The notes under the pieces: model-generated
What the model saw: only the letters and a program-made list of their open reading frames with translations
What the model was told of the DNA's origin: nothing
Database searches by the model: none
Position numbers and translations under genes: made by a program
Part shown: positions 10,881 to 23,236 of the stretch, in pieces
Layout: every line of letters begins with the position of its first letter
Numbering within the stretch: the stretch's first letter is position 1
Source: Icerya purchasi
Taxonomy: Eukaryota; Arthropoda; Insecta; Hemiptera; Monophlebidae
Length of the DNA: 64,000 nucleotides
Assembly (NCBI GenBank): GCA_039619475.1
Contig: CM077115.1
Span: 594,791,643 to 594,855,642 of the forward strand
Reading direction: 5' to 3'

Positions 10881-13800
10881 ATGGATAAAACAAGGAAAGG
10901 AATCAAAATCTTGCAATGGAATTGCCGAAACTTAATTTCAAATATAGAGGAACTTAAACACGCATTAATTAAAAACGAAATAGACATAGCAATATTATCT
11001 GAGACATGGTTAACTCAAAAGAATACTATTAGAATTAAAGATTATGACATCATGAGAGCAGATAGGCAAAAAGGAAGAGGTGGTGGAACCGCCGTCCTAA
11101 TACATAAATCCGTAAAATACGACTCAACAGCCATACTAGAATTTAACAATAAAGTTAACGTAGCATCAATCAAAATTAATGTACTAAATAAATATATTAA
11201 TATAGTATCAGTATACGCTGCTCCAGGCCATAATATATCGACAGAAGAATGGGAAACTATTAAAAATACAACGATAAATTGTTAGTCCTATGCAATATTA
11301 GGGGACATAAATTGTCACCATAAAGCTTGGGGAAGCTATACTATAAACAAGGAAGGAAAAGAACTTTATGAATTTATAGACAACAACAACTTATTTATAA
11401 TGAACACAAAAGAAACAACATATTTAGGATCCCATAAAAAACGAAGCAGCAATATAGACCTATCATTAATAACCCCTGATTTAACATTAGAAACAAAGTG
11501 GGAAAAAATAACGGACACGATGGGTAGTGATCACTATCCAATAATAATTACATTTGGTAAAAATATAATGAAAAAAGAAAATAAGAATAAGAACTATATA
11601 AACAATAAAAAACATTTGAATACAAGCACAATAAATTGGACCAAATATCGAACAAGACTCGAAGAAACAATTAACTCAATTGAACAGCAGATATTTCTAA
11701 AGGAAACGTTAAACTACCAATACGCGACCTTCCAAAATAATATAATTAAAGAACTCAAGGAAAGCAATATAAACACAACACAAAAGACAAGCACTAAACA
11801 AACTAGATATAACAGTTGGTGGAATTCCGACTGCAATAGAATGATAGCTAAAAGAAGACTTGCGCTAAATATATTCAACAAAAACCCAACAATGTACAAC
11901 TATATTAATTATAGAAAGGAAGAGGCAAAATGCAAAAAATTCCTAAAACAACAAAAAAAACAAAATTGGCAAGAATTCTGCTCAAAATTAAACCCAAGAG
12001 AAAGTACCAAAAGTATCTGGCAAAAAATAAGAAGCATGGAATCAAAAAATAGTAATATACATAATACATCGGCAAATCTTAGCTGGATAAAGGAATTCAT
12101 TAATCAATATACAACTAACGAAAATACACAACATCCAAATACAGAAAACACGGATGAAAATGACAGTTTACTAAATAAATCGTTCACACTTGAAGAGCTA
12201 AAAATAGCTATTCACCATAAGAAAAACACTGCTGTGGGTACGGACAAAATCTCATATATAGCAATAAAGAATTTACCAGAAGAAGGATTAAAGATGCTTT
12301 TAGAAATCTATAATAACTCGATAAGAACAAATAATATACCAGAGATTTGGAAAGACCATATAATATGCCCAATTCTAAAACCAAATAAGGATAAAAACAA
12401 ACACTCTTCATACAGACCTATAACGCTATTATCCTGTGCTGGAAAAACAATGGAAATATTAATAAAAAATAGATTAGAATGGTGGATCCATAATAAAAAC
12501 AAATTTCCAAAAACACAATTTGGTTTCAGAAAAGGATCATCTACAAAAGATAATTTAAATATATTTACAATAGATCTACAGACAAATTTTACAAGAAATC
12601 ATTATACAATAGCAATCTTTATAGACATTAAAGGAGCTTATGATAACATTATTCTTAAAATATTTTACGAAAATATGAAAGAATTCGGCATCACCAGTAA
12701 CATCAATAATTGGATATACAACTATTTCAACGATAGGAAAATAAATGTAAAATATAAAGGGATATCATATGAATCAGTAAATTGCAGTAAAGGAATACCG
12801 CAGGGATCAGTATTGAGCCCAATTCTATATACAATATACACAGAGGAAATAGACAAAATAAAATTCCATAAAGCTACCAAATTATTACAATTTGCTGATG
12901 ACATCGTTATATACACAAATGCTTTAACACTCCAAACAGCAACTAAACGTACACAAAACGCATTAAACAAAGTTATACAAATTATGGATAAACTCCAATT
13001 AACAATCTCAATAGAAAAAACAACAGGAATGATATTCACAAGGAAAAAAATAGATAGCAGCCCATATATTAAAATAAAACAGAAGACAATAGAATTTACA
13101 GAACAGTATAAATATCTTGGAGTATATTTTGATAATAGACTAACATGGAGATACGAAAAAGAAAAAATAATAAAAAGATGCCATAAAGGAATGAATATAT
13201 TAAGAGCAATTAATGGATATAAATGGGGTAGCCATCAAATAACAAACTTAGCCATATATAGAGCACTAATAAGAACTCATATAGAATATTCTGGTATAAT
13301 ATGCTCTACAATGAACAAGCAATACAAAAAACAGATACAAACTATTCAAAACAAAGCACTAAAACTATCTTTAGGGACAATGAAATCAACCCCAAATCAT
13401 GTTGTACAAGCTGAAAGTATAGAACTACCTATTAAGATGCTCATACAAAAATTATCTGATAAATATTATATCAAGTGTGTTTCCCAAAAAACACATCCGG
13501 TAAACAAAAAATTAATAATATTGGCATCGTTAATTTGTAATAATACATATTGGAAAAATAAAAACTTACCTGCGATTATTAACAGTTATCAGAATATAAA
13601 CACATGCAGCATAGCACAAAATACTAAAATCCCAAGATTCAGTGTAGCATACTCGTGCTTAACAACACCGGTAAATATCGACATTGAAACAGAAAAGTTC
13701 TCCAAGATAAGTAGTAATAATAATGAGAAAATATTAAAAGAAATAATACAGACCAAATATAAAGGATTCGAGCTAATATACACCGACGGTGCAATCAACA

Positions 13801-14632
13801 ATATAAAAAATACATTTTCAGCAGCAGTATATTATGAAAATAAAAATCTAAAAAGATCTTTTAAACTACCAAAAATCTATTCAACCAGCACAGCAGAACT
13901 AATTGCTATAAATAAAGCTATAAAGATGATAAAAAAAATCTAAAAGATAAAAATATCTTAATACTAACAGACTCCCTAGAAGTAATACTTAAAATATATA
14001 ACAAGGACGATCCTACAAACAATATACTATATAATACATTAAAAGATATTAACAAACTGAAACATAATAATAGCAACATATGGTTTAAGTGGATACCGGG
14101 TCACAGGGGAATTGAAGGAAATAATATAGTAGACAAACTATGCAAAAGTGTGGACCTGAACCGAAAAGAAGAAAAAATTAAATTAAATTGGATAGATCAC
14201 ATTACTTTAATAAATGAAAACATAAAAAAATCATGGCAGAAAGATTATGAAGAAAAAAGTGAAACCTGTGGAAAAAAATACAATCAGATACAAAAAACAA
14301 TCAACAACAAATACTGGTTCACTGAAAAAATGAATAAGGAATTTATACAAGCTATAATTAGAATCAGAACAGACCACGTAAGAACGCCGGAAAAGTTATT
14401 CAGGAAAAAAATAATATCAAATAACTTATGTGAATGCGGATATATTGGATCTCTGGAACATTTGGTTTGGCAATGCAAACTATACAATCAGGAGCGGAAA
14501 GACTTAATACAGGCGATTCTACCGATCTATGGGACACTACCAATATCAATACAACAGATCATTCAGGAACCGGAAGGAAAATTGGCAGAAGACTTATTTA
14601 GATTTATTAAAAATACTAATATCTTAATATAA
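10881..14632 (+). pseudogene. LINE ORF2: endonuclease, RT, RNase H; two lesions
   Basis: The polyprotein nicks target DNA and reverse-transcribes the element RNA. The endonuclease starts with LQWNCRN (residues 11-17) and SETWL (40-44). An in-frame TAG stops it at 11283-11285, but the same frame resumes with ILGDINCHHKAWGS, SNIDLSLI and GSDHYPI, so all APE signature blocks survive. The RT follows in the frame open from 11400: IFIDIKGAYD, GIPQGSVLSP, LLQFADDIVIYT, KYLGVYFD. RNase H begins with IYTDGA and STSTAELIAI. A run of eight A near 13929-13936 then shifts the frame, and ILILTDS and WIPGHRGIEGN follow in the new frame. The tail CECGYIGSLEHLVWQC is a Cys/His module before the stop at 14632. 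Catalytic Asp and Glu residues are all present; only continuity is broken. Confidence 0.9.
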
Positions 14633-14720
14633 AGTAGAGATATATCGAACGATTAAATAGTACAATGGCCAAAATAGCAAAAGTTGGGGCCACAAAAAAA
14701 AAAAAAAAAAAAAAAAAAAA

Positions 14721-14730
14721 ATTAAAACAT
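14721..14730 (+). repeat. Right target-site duplication of the LINE
   Basis: Exact copy of ATTAAAACAT found at 9323-9332, directly following the poly(A) tail. It marks the 3' junction of the insertion. Confidence 0.85.
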
Positions 14731-15096
14731 TTTAATAAGAACAGATATTTCCACGACGGTGTGAAAACATCAAAAGCTACATTACCATATGGTAATTTGA
14801 CAAATTTATAGTATTTTAAGTGTCAATAAATCTAACTTGATATTGAAACTAATCATGAATGAAAAGTATCCAAAAAGCTTCAATCTCCCGCATTACTATT
14901 AAGGATAGCTCAAAAACTACCGGTCAAATCTTGATCAAATTTAAATGGGACCACCACATGAGGAACAACGTTTTTCAAATAAAAGAAGAATCATCAAAAC
15001 CGGTTCACCTAGAAGAAAGTTCTTTGGTAACACACATAAAAGAAAAAAAAAAAAAATACAGTCGAATTGAATACCTCCTCCTTTTTTGGGATTCGG
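14731..15096. other. Unassigned flank of the LINE
   Basis: AT-rich. The short open frame at 14859-15107 has no recognisable similarity, and it runs through an A-rich tract into the adjacent palindrome. I call nothing here. Confidence 0.35.
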
Positions 15097-15208
15097 TTAA
15101 AAATTAAAAACACTGGAATGCGTTTTAATGGTAATAGCTTCATGATTACAGTATATATTACTAGGATTACGAAGATATTCGAAACGCGCTAGTGTTTTTA
15201 ATTTTAAA
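15097..15208. mobile_element. Short (~112 bp) palindromic MITE
   Basis: Starts TTAAAAATTAAAAACACTGG and ends as the reverse complement (CTAGTGTTTTTAATTTTAA). Between the arms the inner sequence also pairs with itself (TAGCTTCATGATTAC against ATTACGAAGATA), so almost the whole length folds into one hairpin. TTAA occurs at both edges, as for the 433 bp MITE at 8853, but the arm sequences differ. No ORF. Confidence 0.55.
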
Positions 15209-16385
15209 CGCATAATTATTTTATAAAAAGTGTATGCGAATGATTCATTTAATAAGCAATTGAAATAGTGTGTCCTTGAAATTTTAATAGTAATAACATC
15301 AACATGATGAAAACCATTTACAAATTAAATTGTGGTAGTTTGTCACGTAACTAAAATGACACTTTCGAAAGATAATAAAAATTATATTTCGATTATTTTT
15401 CTTTTTATACGAATATTATATTTCGATTATATTTTTTAAACCCGATTGTTGTATTTCTCTATAATATATAAAAATTGTTAAAATTTCTAATTTTGTTTTC
15501 ATTGCAAAATAATCCTTTCTGTAAATTGTTACGGTTTTCGCTTTTTTCAAGTAAATTTTTAACTGGTTCGGGCGCCATTGAAGAAATATTCTTCGAAATT
15601 AAAAAAAAAAGAAGGGGGAAAAACGTGAAAAAACAAAAAGAGGAAAGGGAAGCTTTTCCTACTGACCGCAGAGACAGTGTCCTTTGCTCAATACGATTAG
15701 CACGCGAACGCCAATCACGAGCATTGGATCAAAAACTCGGAAGAACAAAAACGAAATTAAATAAGATAATAAAAAAAATCGATATATTTCCTGTATCGCG
15801 GTTATTCTACTCGACTAGTTAATGATATCTTTCTAAATGCAACTTGCGACAAACGATTACCGATGACGAATAAGCCGGCGGCTTCGAAAGATATATCTAT
15901 TTATATGCAATAATTTGCGCTGCCGAGCAATTGTCTAGGCATCGCTTCTAATAAGAAATTTCTCATCAATCAGAAATGACCGCGATATCCGATACCTTTG
16001 TACCATCACTAATATACTTAATCGCAAGCCTCGCTACACACAGTGATACACTCGCTTTTATTACTAACACAGACATACATATAATGACTTATATCTTAGC
16101 AACTTCACTAGATCGCTCGGAATTTCTTTAATGCAACCCACGATTATGTTGTAACAAATATTCCACATTTCTGAACTTGGTATATATGTACATCGCTAAC
16201 TTAACTTAAACTATGCACGCAAACTATTCACAATTCTTTATTTTCCTACTCCCAATTAATTCGTTAATTACTTAATATTATTCCTATTATTATTATTATT
16301 ATTATTATTGTTATTGTTATTATGTACATTTTCTATACATAATATATAAATTAAAAGTACCAGACCATTTGGTTCGTTACAATAT
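15209..16385. repeat. Unassigned AT-rich DNA with a TTA microsatellite
   Basis: A TTA trinucleotide repeat occupies about 16284-16320. The 115-codon open frame at 15475-15822 is Lys/Arg/Phe-rich and resembles no family I know. No RNA gene is seen. Confidence 0.35.
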
Positions 16386-17995
16386 TTTTTTTCCCCTTAC
16401 CATGAGCCGTTATAACTGCACAGGTCATTACGGCCTACGGCAATTACTAGAGTTTAAATGACTGGAACGTTCTTCTGATTTGTTTTAATAATTTTCTGGT
16501 GTTTAATTGGTTGTTGGAAGTTGTGTTTTGATGTGTATTCTCACCTTCTGGTGCCAATGTGCCTGATTTTTTGATAATTCGCGAACATCGGTTTTTAATT
16601 TCCTAACTCGTTAGGAGAGGCTTAAGAGCTGCCAAAGCGTACAATAAGCCCTCCTTGCCGGTTGTTGCTTCTACAGCATAATTAACGAAGTCTAGTTTTG
16701 TAGCTATATTATTAATCAAATCATAAAATTCGTTGTATTCTAATGAGAAAGGTCACGGTTCAACATCAAACAGATGTTTAATAGAGTTTGTGGAAGGCGG
16801 GGGTGTTTGAAGAGGAGCCGATTCATTTTTGGATATATCGTCACCTGTGTTTTCGGATTACGATTGCTTCTCCATTCGCTGCAGTAGACATTAGAGATTT
16901 TTTAATCTGCCATTGTGTTGGGAAAATTGGTTCTTCATTACAAGTCGGGTTACTTGGTGTTGCAGGATGTGGCCGCTTTTGTTTTGTATTTTGCTGCTCG
17001 ACTTCTGTTTCCATTTGGACCTCAGGAGTTGTTGGATTACTCAGTTTCACTTCTGTTAGACTAGTTTTGTTACAGCTGGAACATACATGGTCTTCTAGTT
17101 GCAAGAAGATGCGCGATGGTCATGTTCATTATGCTTTATAAGGATTCTGGTAAATTAAAGTAGTTAATTTGTTCAACATATAATTGTCTTTTCCAACTGA
17201 TTATATGGCTAAATTCTTCATCGGATGGGTTAACATAGACACGCTGGAGATAATATTTTTAAGGATGGTATAGATTGAAGATATAGGATTAGTTTGTTAT
17301 TGAGGATAGTGGCCGATACGTTGGAGAGTATTAATCTCTATTAGTTGGACTTTTGATTCGTTGTGCTGTAACTATTTGGTTCCCTAAATTTATCTCGGCG
17401 CCGTTGGAGAAAAATGTCTCTGTTAATCCATTAATTTTGAGACAAATTACAGTTCTGTTTTTTTGATATCCGAGAACCGGCAATGATGTTTAATGGGCCT
17501 CCGACTAGGCCTTTTAACGCAATAAAATATTCGCGGATATCGTGGTTGGTTAAGAATGGAAAGATTACGCCTTGTTCTTCAGATGGATAAGTAAAATCGT
17601 TCGGTGGAATAATTCTTTTATTAGATTTTACTTTTGATGCGAAGGAAGCTTTTATATTATTCATATTTATCGGCACTGCAGAATCTTGTATAGCGGATTT
17701 GTTATCAGCGGCATTAGACGCTGAGTTGGTTATCAGATAATGAGTGCACACTTTTGCATGCGAGGTCGATGCGGAAGCAGGGTTTTAGTGTGTGTTGTCA
17801 GTGCAGAAATATGTGTAACGGCGTCGTCGGTAACCGGTTTGGCGGTTACCAGGATTATAGGTGTATTCTATGGATGTATGTGTGGCTTAACCGCTGTGTG
17901 TTTATTGTTCGATCAGCGACAACGGTTTCATTGGGTTTTTTTGCGAGGGGAAACAGTTTGCCATCCTTTTTTTTTTTCGGACGGCGGAAGGAGGT
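16386..17995 (-). pseudogene. ORF1-only LINE remnant (Gag-like), frameshifted
   Basis: Translating the minus strand across several frames gives a continuous retrotransposon ORF1. In order: KASFASKVKSNKRIIPPNDF and HDIREYFIALKGLVGG (17431-17751); TVICLKINGLTETFF with TAQRIKSP; VYVNPSDEEFSHIISWKRQL (near 17200); a Cys-containing DHVCSSCNKTS (near 17090); and a C-terminal block with DLINNIATKLDFVNYAVEA (near 16700). Frame changes and stops separate the blocks. After ORF1 the sequence ends in ATGGTAAGGGGAAAAAAAA at about 16386-16404 (minus sense), which looks like a 3' UTR end with a short A tail. No ORF2 lies between. It is either an ORF1-only derivative or a copy with ORF2 deleted. The N-terminal part towards 17995 is the least certain. 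Confidence 0.6.
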
Positions 17996-18083
17996 GACGA
18001 AGCATTATTTAATTTAGCGTAATTTACTAAGTAAACTCTGAAAAGATAATACGTAAACTCAAGACAGTTCTCTATTGAAGTTA

Positions 18084-18365
18084 ATGCGGAGAGATTGGCT
18101 TAGTTGAACACATTATTTGGCAATGTGAAATACATGATGATCATAGAACAGAACCTTTAAAAAGAATATTACCATTCTATAAGACCATGCCAATAACCTT
18201 ATTACGGATGGTGCCAGAATCAGATCAGGAACCTGCTTACATTTTATACCAATACATAAAACTCAGTAACGTAATTATATAAAATGTAATTTATTTTAAT
18301 AATTCATAAATAATAATAATAACTTAATAAAATAAAATAAAATAACTAATAAAAAAAAAAAAAAA
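18084..18365 (+). pseudogene. 5'-truncated LINE tail related to the 9333 element
   Basis: The frame reading CGEIGLVEHIIWQCEIHDDH, then PFYKTMPITLLRMVPES, parallels the last ~60 residues of the full-length element (GSLEHLVWQCKLYNQE, then PIYGTLPISIQQIIQEP) and ends in a stop near 18283. An A/T-rich 3' UTR and an A run at about 18352-18365 follow. It is an ordinary 5'-truncated insertion of a sister family, lying back to back with the ORF1 remnant at 16386-17995. Confidence 0.7.
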
Positions 18366-18869
18366 GTTAAACGAAGCCCGTTACAATATTGCAATGCGTT
18401 TATTTTATAAGTTTTTTTTGTCGTTTTTAAACGATAAGCAAAATTTCCCTTACTTATTTCTATTTTGCAATTATGACTGAAATTACAGAAATTTTCTAAA
18501 CGTCATTTATCTCTTCTCATTTCTTCCTTCACCAATATCTCGCTTTTTGTTTTTTTCTTCAACTTTATATCCGCTATATCTTGATTCTAATCCGTGCTAA
18601 CCGCGTCTTGAATATTCGTATTATCCGACGATTTTTCCTACATCATGATTAATTACCACTCGGCCAACTTCTCTATACAGCGCTCCGTCCGTAATCACCG
18701 TTTTAGTTTTACATCTTTTATTTCCCGATAAAATTCATATCTAGTCGCCACTTATTAATTTAAAAAGGTTAAAAAAAACATTTAATTATTTAAAGCGCAT
18801 TTCTGCTTTAACTATTTTTTCTTTCCTTATTTTTCTCTGCTTCAGGTAATTTCTCTGATTAATTAATCA

Positions 18870-19480
18870 GAATTACTACGTATTCGTTGAGTTGCTAGTC
18901 ATCGCGGAATCATTTTCAATGATGAAGCTGATCAAGCGGCCTTAAACGGGGTTGTATGTTTATACCATCTACGGATCTTTTAGACACGACTAAAAGGAAC
19001 AACTGTATACTGATTGGAAGAACTCCAATTATAATTTGCCTAGTTTAGGTAGGACATACGACATTGTCCAACCGTCTCTACCAAGTATGCCTTGGTATAA
19101 TAATATTACTTCTATCCCGGTTAATTTAATTCGGCGTTTTGTCACTACTATCTATAGACTTCGTTCAGATCATACTCTAAAGTGCGGCTTAATTTTTTCG
19201 ATAGAAGCCATATTTACGTTCAAATTGCAGCGATCATGTAAGCACAGCGTATCGCGAGAATATCAACCACTTGTTATTCAGTTGTGAGGCCCTATCCACG
19301 GATAGACTCCTCCTTTTTGAACAGCTGATGTCCTGTGGTTTATATCTTCCATTCTGTATTTTTCAACTACTTGTTTCTGATAATTGTACGTTGTTTATCC
19401 TGTTTCCATTAATCAAAACAAAAGGAATTGTTATTTAAAAAACCTAATTAGTATTCAGATTAATGTAATTTTTTTTTTTT
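18870..19480 (+). pseudogene. I-like LINE 3' fragment (end of RNase H and tail)
   Basis: Begins in the last RNase H block (SHRGIIFNDEADQAA near 18898-18945) and runs through SLGRTYDIVQPSLPSMPWYN and an RLRSDHT-type motif. It ends in the Cys/His tail NINHLLFSCEALSTDRLL before a stop near 19437, with a T-rich 3' end. The DNA from about 18890 to 19180 is matched in inverted orientation by 20050-20345, at roughly six of seven positions by eye. Everything upstream of the RNase H end is missing. Confidence 0.65.
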
Positions 19481-19830
19481 TTCTAACATCAAAGATGAAA
19501 AGGATATTATACGTATTTCAGCACATTTCCTTTCCGCTGTAATCTGACTCATTTTCTTTTACTGTAACCTTCATTTATTTGTTTACTCAGGGTGAAGTAA
19601 TTATTCCTTTTTCATATTGGCGTTATTTTTGATTCCTGAGTTTTGTTTTATCGAGCATTGTGGGCGCTCCTGTTGCAACCACATTGCAGGATATGATCAA
19701 CGTTTATTTTTATTTTTTTCTTCTTTCTGTTTCATTAAATTTCATCCGATAATTGTGGTCGTCACTGCTCTGCAGTTTCGGCCATATTGCAGGATGATGG
19801 AGTTTCCTCCTTTATATTTACTATCTAATA

Positions 19831-20485
19831 TTATAAGTGGTGCTTAAACAGTTTGATAAGAACAAGGTGTTTTTTTTTGTTTTCGGCGCTTTCAAACGTT
19901 AGCTTGCTGGCTAAATGAACTATATTGTTCAGGCCAAAAAAAAATAAAAAATTTTGCCTTACCTCATCAATGTTATAAACTGTGCTTACATGATCGCTGC
20001 AATTTGAATGTAAATAGCTTCCATCGATAAAGTTAAGACGCACTCTAGTATTACCTGTACGAAGCCTGCAGATAGTAGTAACGAAACGTCGAATTAAATT
20101 AATCAGGATAGAAGTAATATTATTATACTAAGGCATAATTGTTAAAGACGATTGGACAATGTCGTATGTCTTACCTAAACTAGGACAATTATAATTGAAG
20201 TTCTTCCAATCAGTACAGTTGTTCCTTTTAGTCGTGTCTAAAAGATTCGTAGATGGTATAAAGGGGCATACAACCCCGTTTAAGGCCGCTTGATCAGATT
20301 CATCATTGAAAATGATTCCGCGATGACTAGGAATCCAACAGAACTTTACAGTACCTCCTTTATTTATAATTTCTGTGTATTTAAACTTAATATCGTAGAT
20401 TAGTGGGTGACAGCGATAATTAAAATTGTTGTAGCTGAGCGCTAAGAGGCTGCAAAGGCTGTCTGAGCATATTAAAACGGTTTTC
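19831..20485 (-). pseudogene. I-like LINE 3' fragment with RNase H, inverted copy
   Basis: On the minus strand RNase H is readable from KTVLICSDSLCSLLALSYNN (near 20480) to FCWIPSHRGIIFNDESDQAA (near 20345-20290). It continues into SLGKTYDIVQ and FVTTICRLRTGNT, and ends at the stop near 19831. Asp of ICSDS and His of SHRGI are retained. Upstream RT is missing. The copy faces the plus-strand copy at 18870-19480. The 3' UTR probably continues to about 19610, where a GC-richer segment resembles other LINE tails in this window. Confidence 0.65.
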
Positions 20486-22559
20486 TCTTAACATACGATA
20501 ACGTTAAAAAAAGTTTTAACAAGGCCGCTGGAAGTTTACACCATCCTTTTATCGAAATTATGAAACTTTCATTTATCTTGTTTGTTAAACAACATATTAT
20601 CGTAATAACAATTAAAGTAAGTATATTATATAAAAACAATTAGCATTTTGGACGAGTCACTTTAAAAGGTTTCTGTGTCTCACATTCGAATAGGTCACGT
20701 GCCCGATGATGGAATAATCCGGAAAACACACTTCGACTTAAGTCGAAAACATATTTTTCAGTTGTTATAATCCTATTATTAATCTTCTCCGCTTATTTTT
20801 AATTTACAGCGGCGTAAGAATAATTTTTCGCTACAGATAAGTAACAGGTGTAAATTCTTACTTCATCTTTAATTTTTGTTTGTTTATTTTTTTTTATTTT
20901 TTCTTCATTCGTCGTAAAAATGATAGTGGCAGAAATTTAAAAACAAACCAAAAACAGCGGTTGTTCGTATTTCTTAAATCCTACGGAATACTAGATTGAT
21001 CGAGTCTATAGAAAAACAGTTCATAAAATTTCCAAATTTCCCATTTTACCGCACTCAGAATGTTGAACGAATTGCGCTGTGTATTTTCTACAAAATAACG
21101 TGTAAAATTACGATATCTGAGCGCTATATAAAGTCTTTATTTAATGCCGGATGAGTGTTTGTCTGGTTTTGTATATGTGTTTGCTTATATATATGTGTGT
21201 GTGTGTGTGTGTTTTACGCATCCTGTTAATACGATTTAGAGAATTTGCAGTAGTTGAAATTATCGTGAACCATTTATGTTTTATTCTGTGGACGGATTGA
21301 TTTTGTTTTTGTTTAAAGTTCGAACGGATAATAACTCGTGAATAACTTCCAGTGGCCCTCGTTTCAACTCGCAGATGCGCTCGTCCTTCTCCGTAAGCGG
21401 GGACGTCTGGATTAACTTCGGCACGTGGCACGAAGGTGTCGTTGGTTATGTTGATTGTGAAGCTTTCCCGCTTGATGGGCGGAATTTACTAGAGCTCCCT
21501 CGATATACGTGCGCCCGCACACACATACTTATGCATTATCAACTTTATCGACGGAGATGAGATCGAGCTGTACCATGCACCAGAGGCATCGCCGCGGAAG
21601 TGAAGTCAGCAATGGGCTTTTCTTCGGCTATTTCGTTAGTGCGTAATAAGAGATATGTCACCTTTATATTCACTAATTAGTTTTGTGGCGTTAAGTGTAA
21701 ACGCGGACCTCCTTTTATTGCAAGCTGTTTCAGCGTGACATTTTATTAATTAATACTTTCTTTTGGGCGTTATTAATAATTCGTAACGATATTAAAGTAA
21801 ATAGCGTAATACTTTGTAGTGTCGCAGAAGATGCGCTGAATCTCCGATGTGAATACATTTTAGTAAAGAGATTCTGTTGTCTGAAAATCAGTGTTAGTGT
21901 TTTTGCAAATTTCCCCCAAACAGTTATTGTTCCGTTAAATTCTTCCAATCTGAAATCGATCAATCTGGAGTTCACTAAATTTCTCCATTCCCCCGGCATC
22001 TAATTCACTCTTGCCCCACTTCTTCCGTGATCCCTGATTTAAATCAAACTTTGACTTCAAACTGATTCAATATTACCTCCTATTTCCCTTGCTGCTTAAT
22101 TGTTCATTCGAGGACAAACTATCTTCGCAGCAGTATTATGATTTGTTCACACTGGTTAAACTGCTAAGCTTACGCTTTTTTAATATTCTTTTAAACGACA
22201 TTTTGCTGGAAAGAGGAGAATTAAGACACTGGTTATACAGCTGTATCTCTTTGTAGGGATTCGGTCTCAAATCGGCATCCCAGGCGAAGCTGTGACAGAC
22301 AAAACAAAAGTTCAAGGTAATTAAAATCGAACGATATCCCATTATTATTCCATTAAATCCTCTTTTTTCGACAGAAAAAGGAACATTATGCGAATACGCT
22401 AAGGTCGCATGTGAATCTTCTGATCCAACTGTCTTGTTTCAATTTTGGTTTTACTAATCTACACTTTTCTTTTTTTATCAATAATACACTGCTTTAAATT
22501 CGGACAAAAAGGATGAGGAAAGTAAAACGGATATATTTGAAAAAATTGAATTAAATGAT
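20486..22559. repeat. Unassigned DNA with a TG microsatellite
   Basis: A TG dinucleotide tract lies at about 21194-21212. The segment around 21350-21600 is richer in G and C. No coding sequence or transposon end is recognised. Confidence 0.35.
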
Positions 22560-23236
22560 AATACACATTAAAATGATCTTAATTCTATCACATTTATTTA
22601 ATAAAAAAATGAATGCAGTCGGTTAAGAAGAGTGTGACTGAGCTTAAATGGTAACTGTCCAATTTTTCGCGTTGCTTTAGAAGCTTGGCAAAGTTTGCAA
22701 ATACTGCGTTACACATCTCATAGCGATGATTTCGATGCATACGTTGGTTGATAGTTCTTCAAGCCCATTCCTAGCGGTTTGTTAATATCTAGACAAGAAA
22801 TTTGAGGTATTATTATAGGAAGAAGTCACATTCAGACCGTCTGAGGAATGTGGCGGCAATAGTGCAGCCGTACATCTTGAGATGATTTGGTTCTTGAAAC
22901 TTTTTTTAAATCACAGATCGTACTGTTTGTAGCAAGGCGAGTCGCTCCGTCTTGGTAAACCCTGTTCGACTTAATTTCCGTTTTTTCTTTAGTTCGGATA
23001 CCAAAAGACTCTCCATTATCATCAGTAACACTCCGTGTTTACCGTACCGTTAGGAAAAGAAAGACCCGATCTATTTTTTTTTTGTTCGTGATTACCGTTT
23101 CGAGCGAAGAGAGGTTCCAAAGCCGATTAGATATCTCGCGAAACCTATTTACCCATCCGCAAATCGAATCTCGCGAAGCCAGGGTTTTTTTATTTTTAGG
23201 AATTTTGAAGTGTCTTTTAAAATCGCGCAATGGCAC
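22560..23236 (-). pseudogene. Decayed HTH/DUF4817-type transposase
   Basis: The N-terminal part (23236-23039, minus) reads DFKRHFKIPKNKKTLASRDS, then GWVNRFREISN and VITNKKKIDRV. This is the helix-turn-helix region of a widespread insect mariner-superfamily transposase group, usually seen as R.F..HFNIPRN..PSR..I..WV.NFR. Downstream come VYQDGATRLATNSTICDL (the QDGA(T/P) block with the second catalytic Asp), then a PPHSSDGLN-like remnant of the family's PPRSPDL motif. The C-terminal GLEELSTNVCIEIIAM follows near 22740. The segment between HTH and QDGAT, with the first catalytic Asp, is largely missing, and stops and frameshifts break the rest. Terminal inverted repeats were not found. Confidence 0.65.

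Larger units (their letters stand above)
9333..14720 (+). mobile_element. Full-length I-like non-LTR retrotransposon
   Basis: A 5.4 kb LINE bounded by ATTAAAACAT duplications. It has a 5' UTR of about 220 bases, ORF1 (9551-10850), ORF2 (10881-14632), a short 3' UTR ending GGGGCCAC, and 27 A residues (14694-14720). ORF1 has three Cys/His zinc knuckles. ORF2 has an APE-type endonuclease, RT, RNase H and a Cys/His tail. RNase H plus CCHC knuckles points to the I/LOA/R1 group rather than Jockey, which lacks RNase H. Both frames run in very A-rich codons. Three lesions break it: a frameshift in ORF1, a TAG in the endonuclease, and a frameshift in RNase H. The intact termini and few lesions indicate a young copy. 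Confidence 0.92.

Noticed and set aside
15475..15822. 115-codon ORF as a gene
   Set aside because: Low-complexity Lys/Arg/Phe composition, no family resemblance, and an unusual start context.
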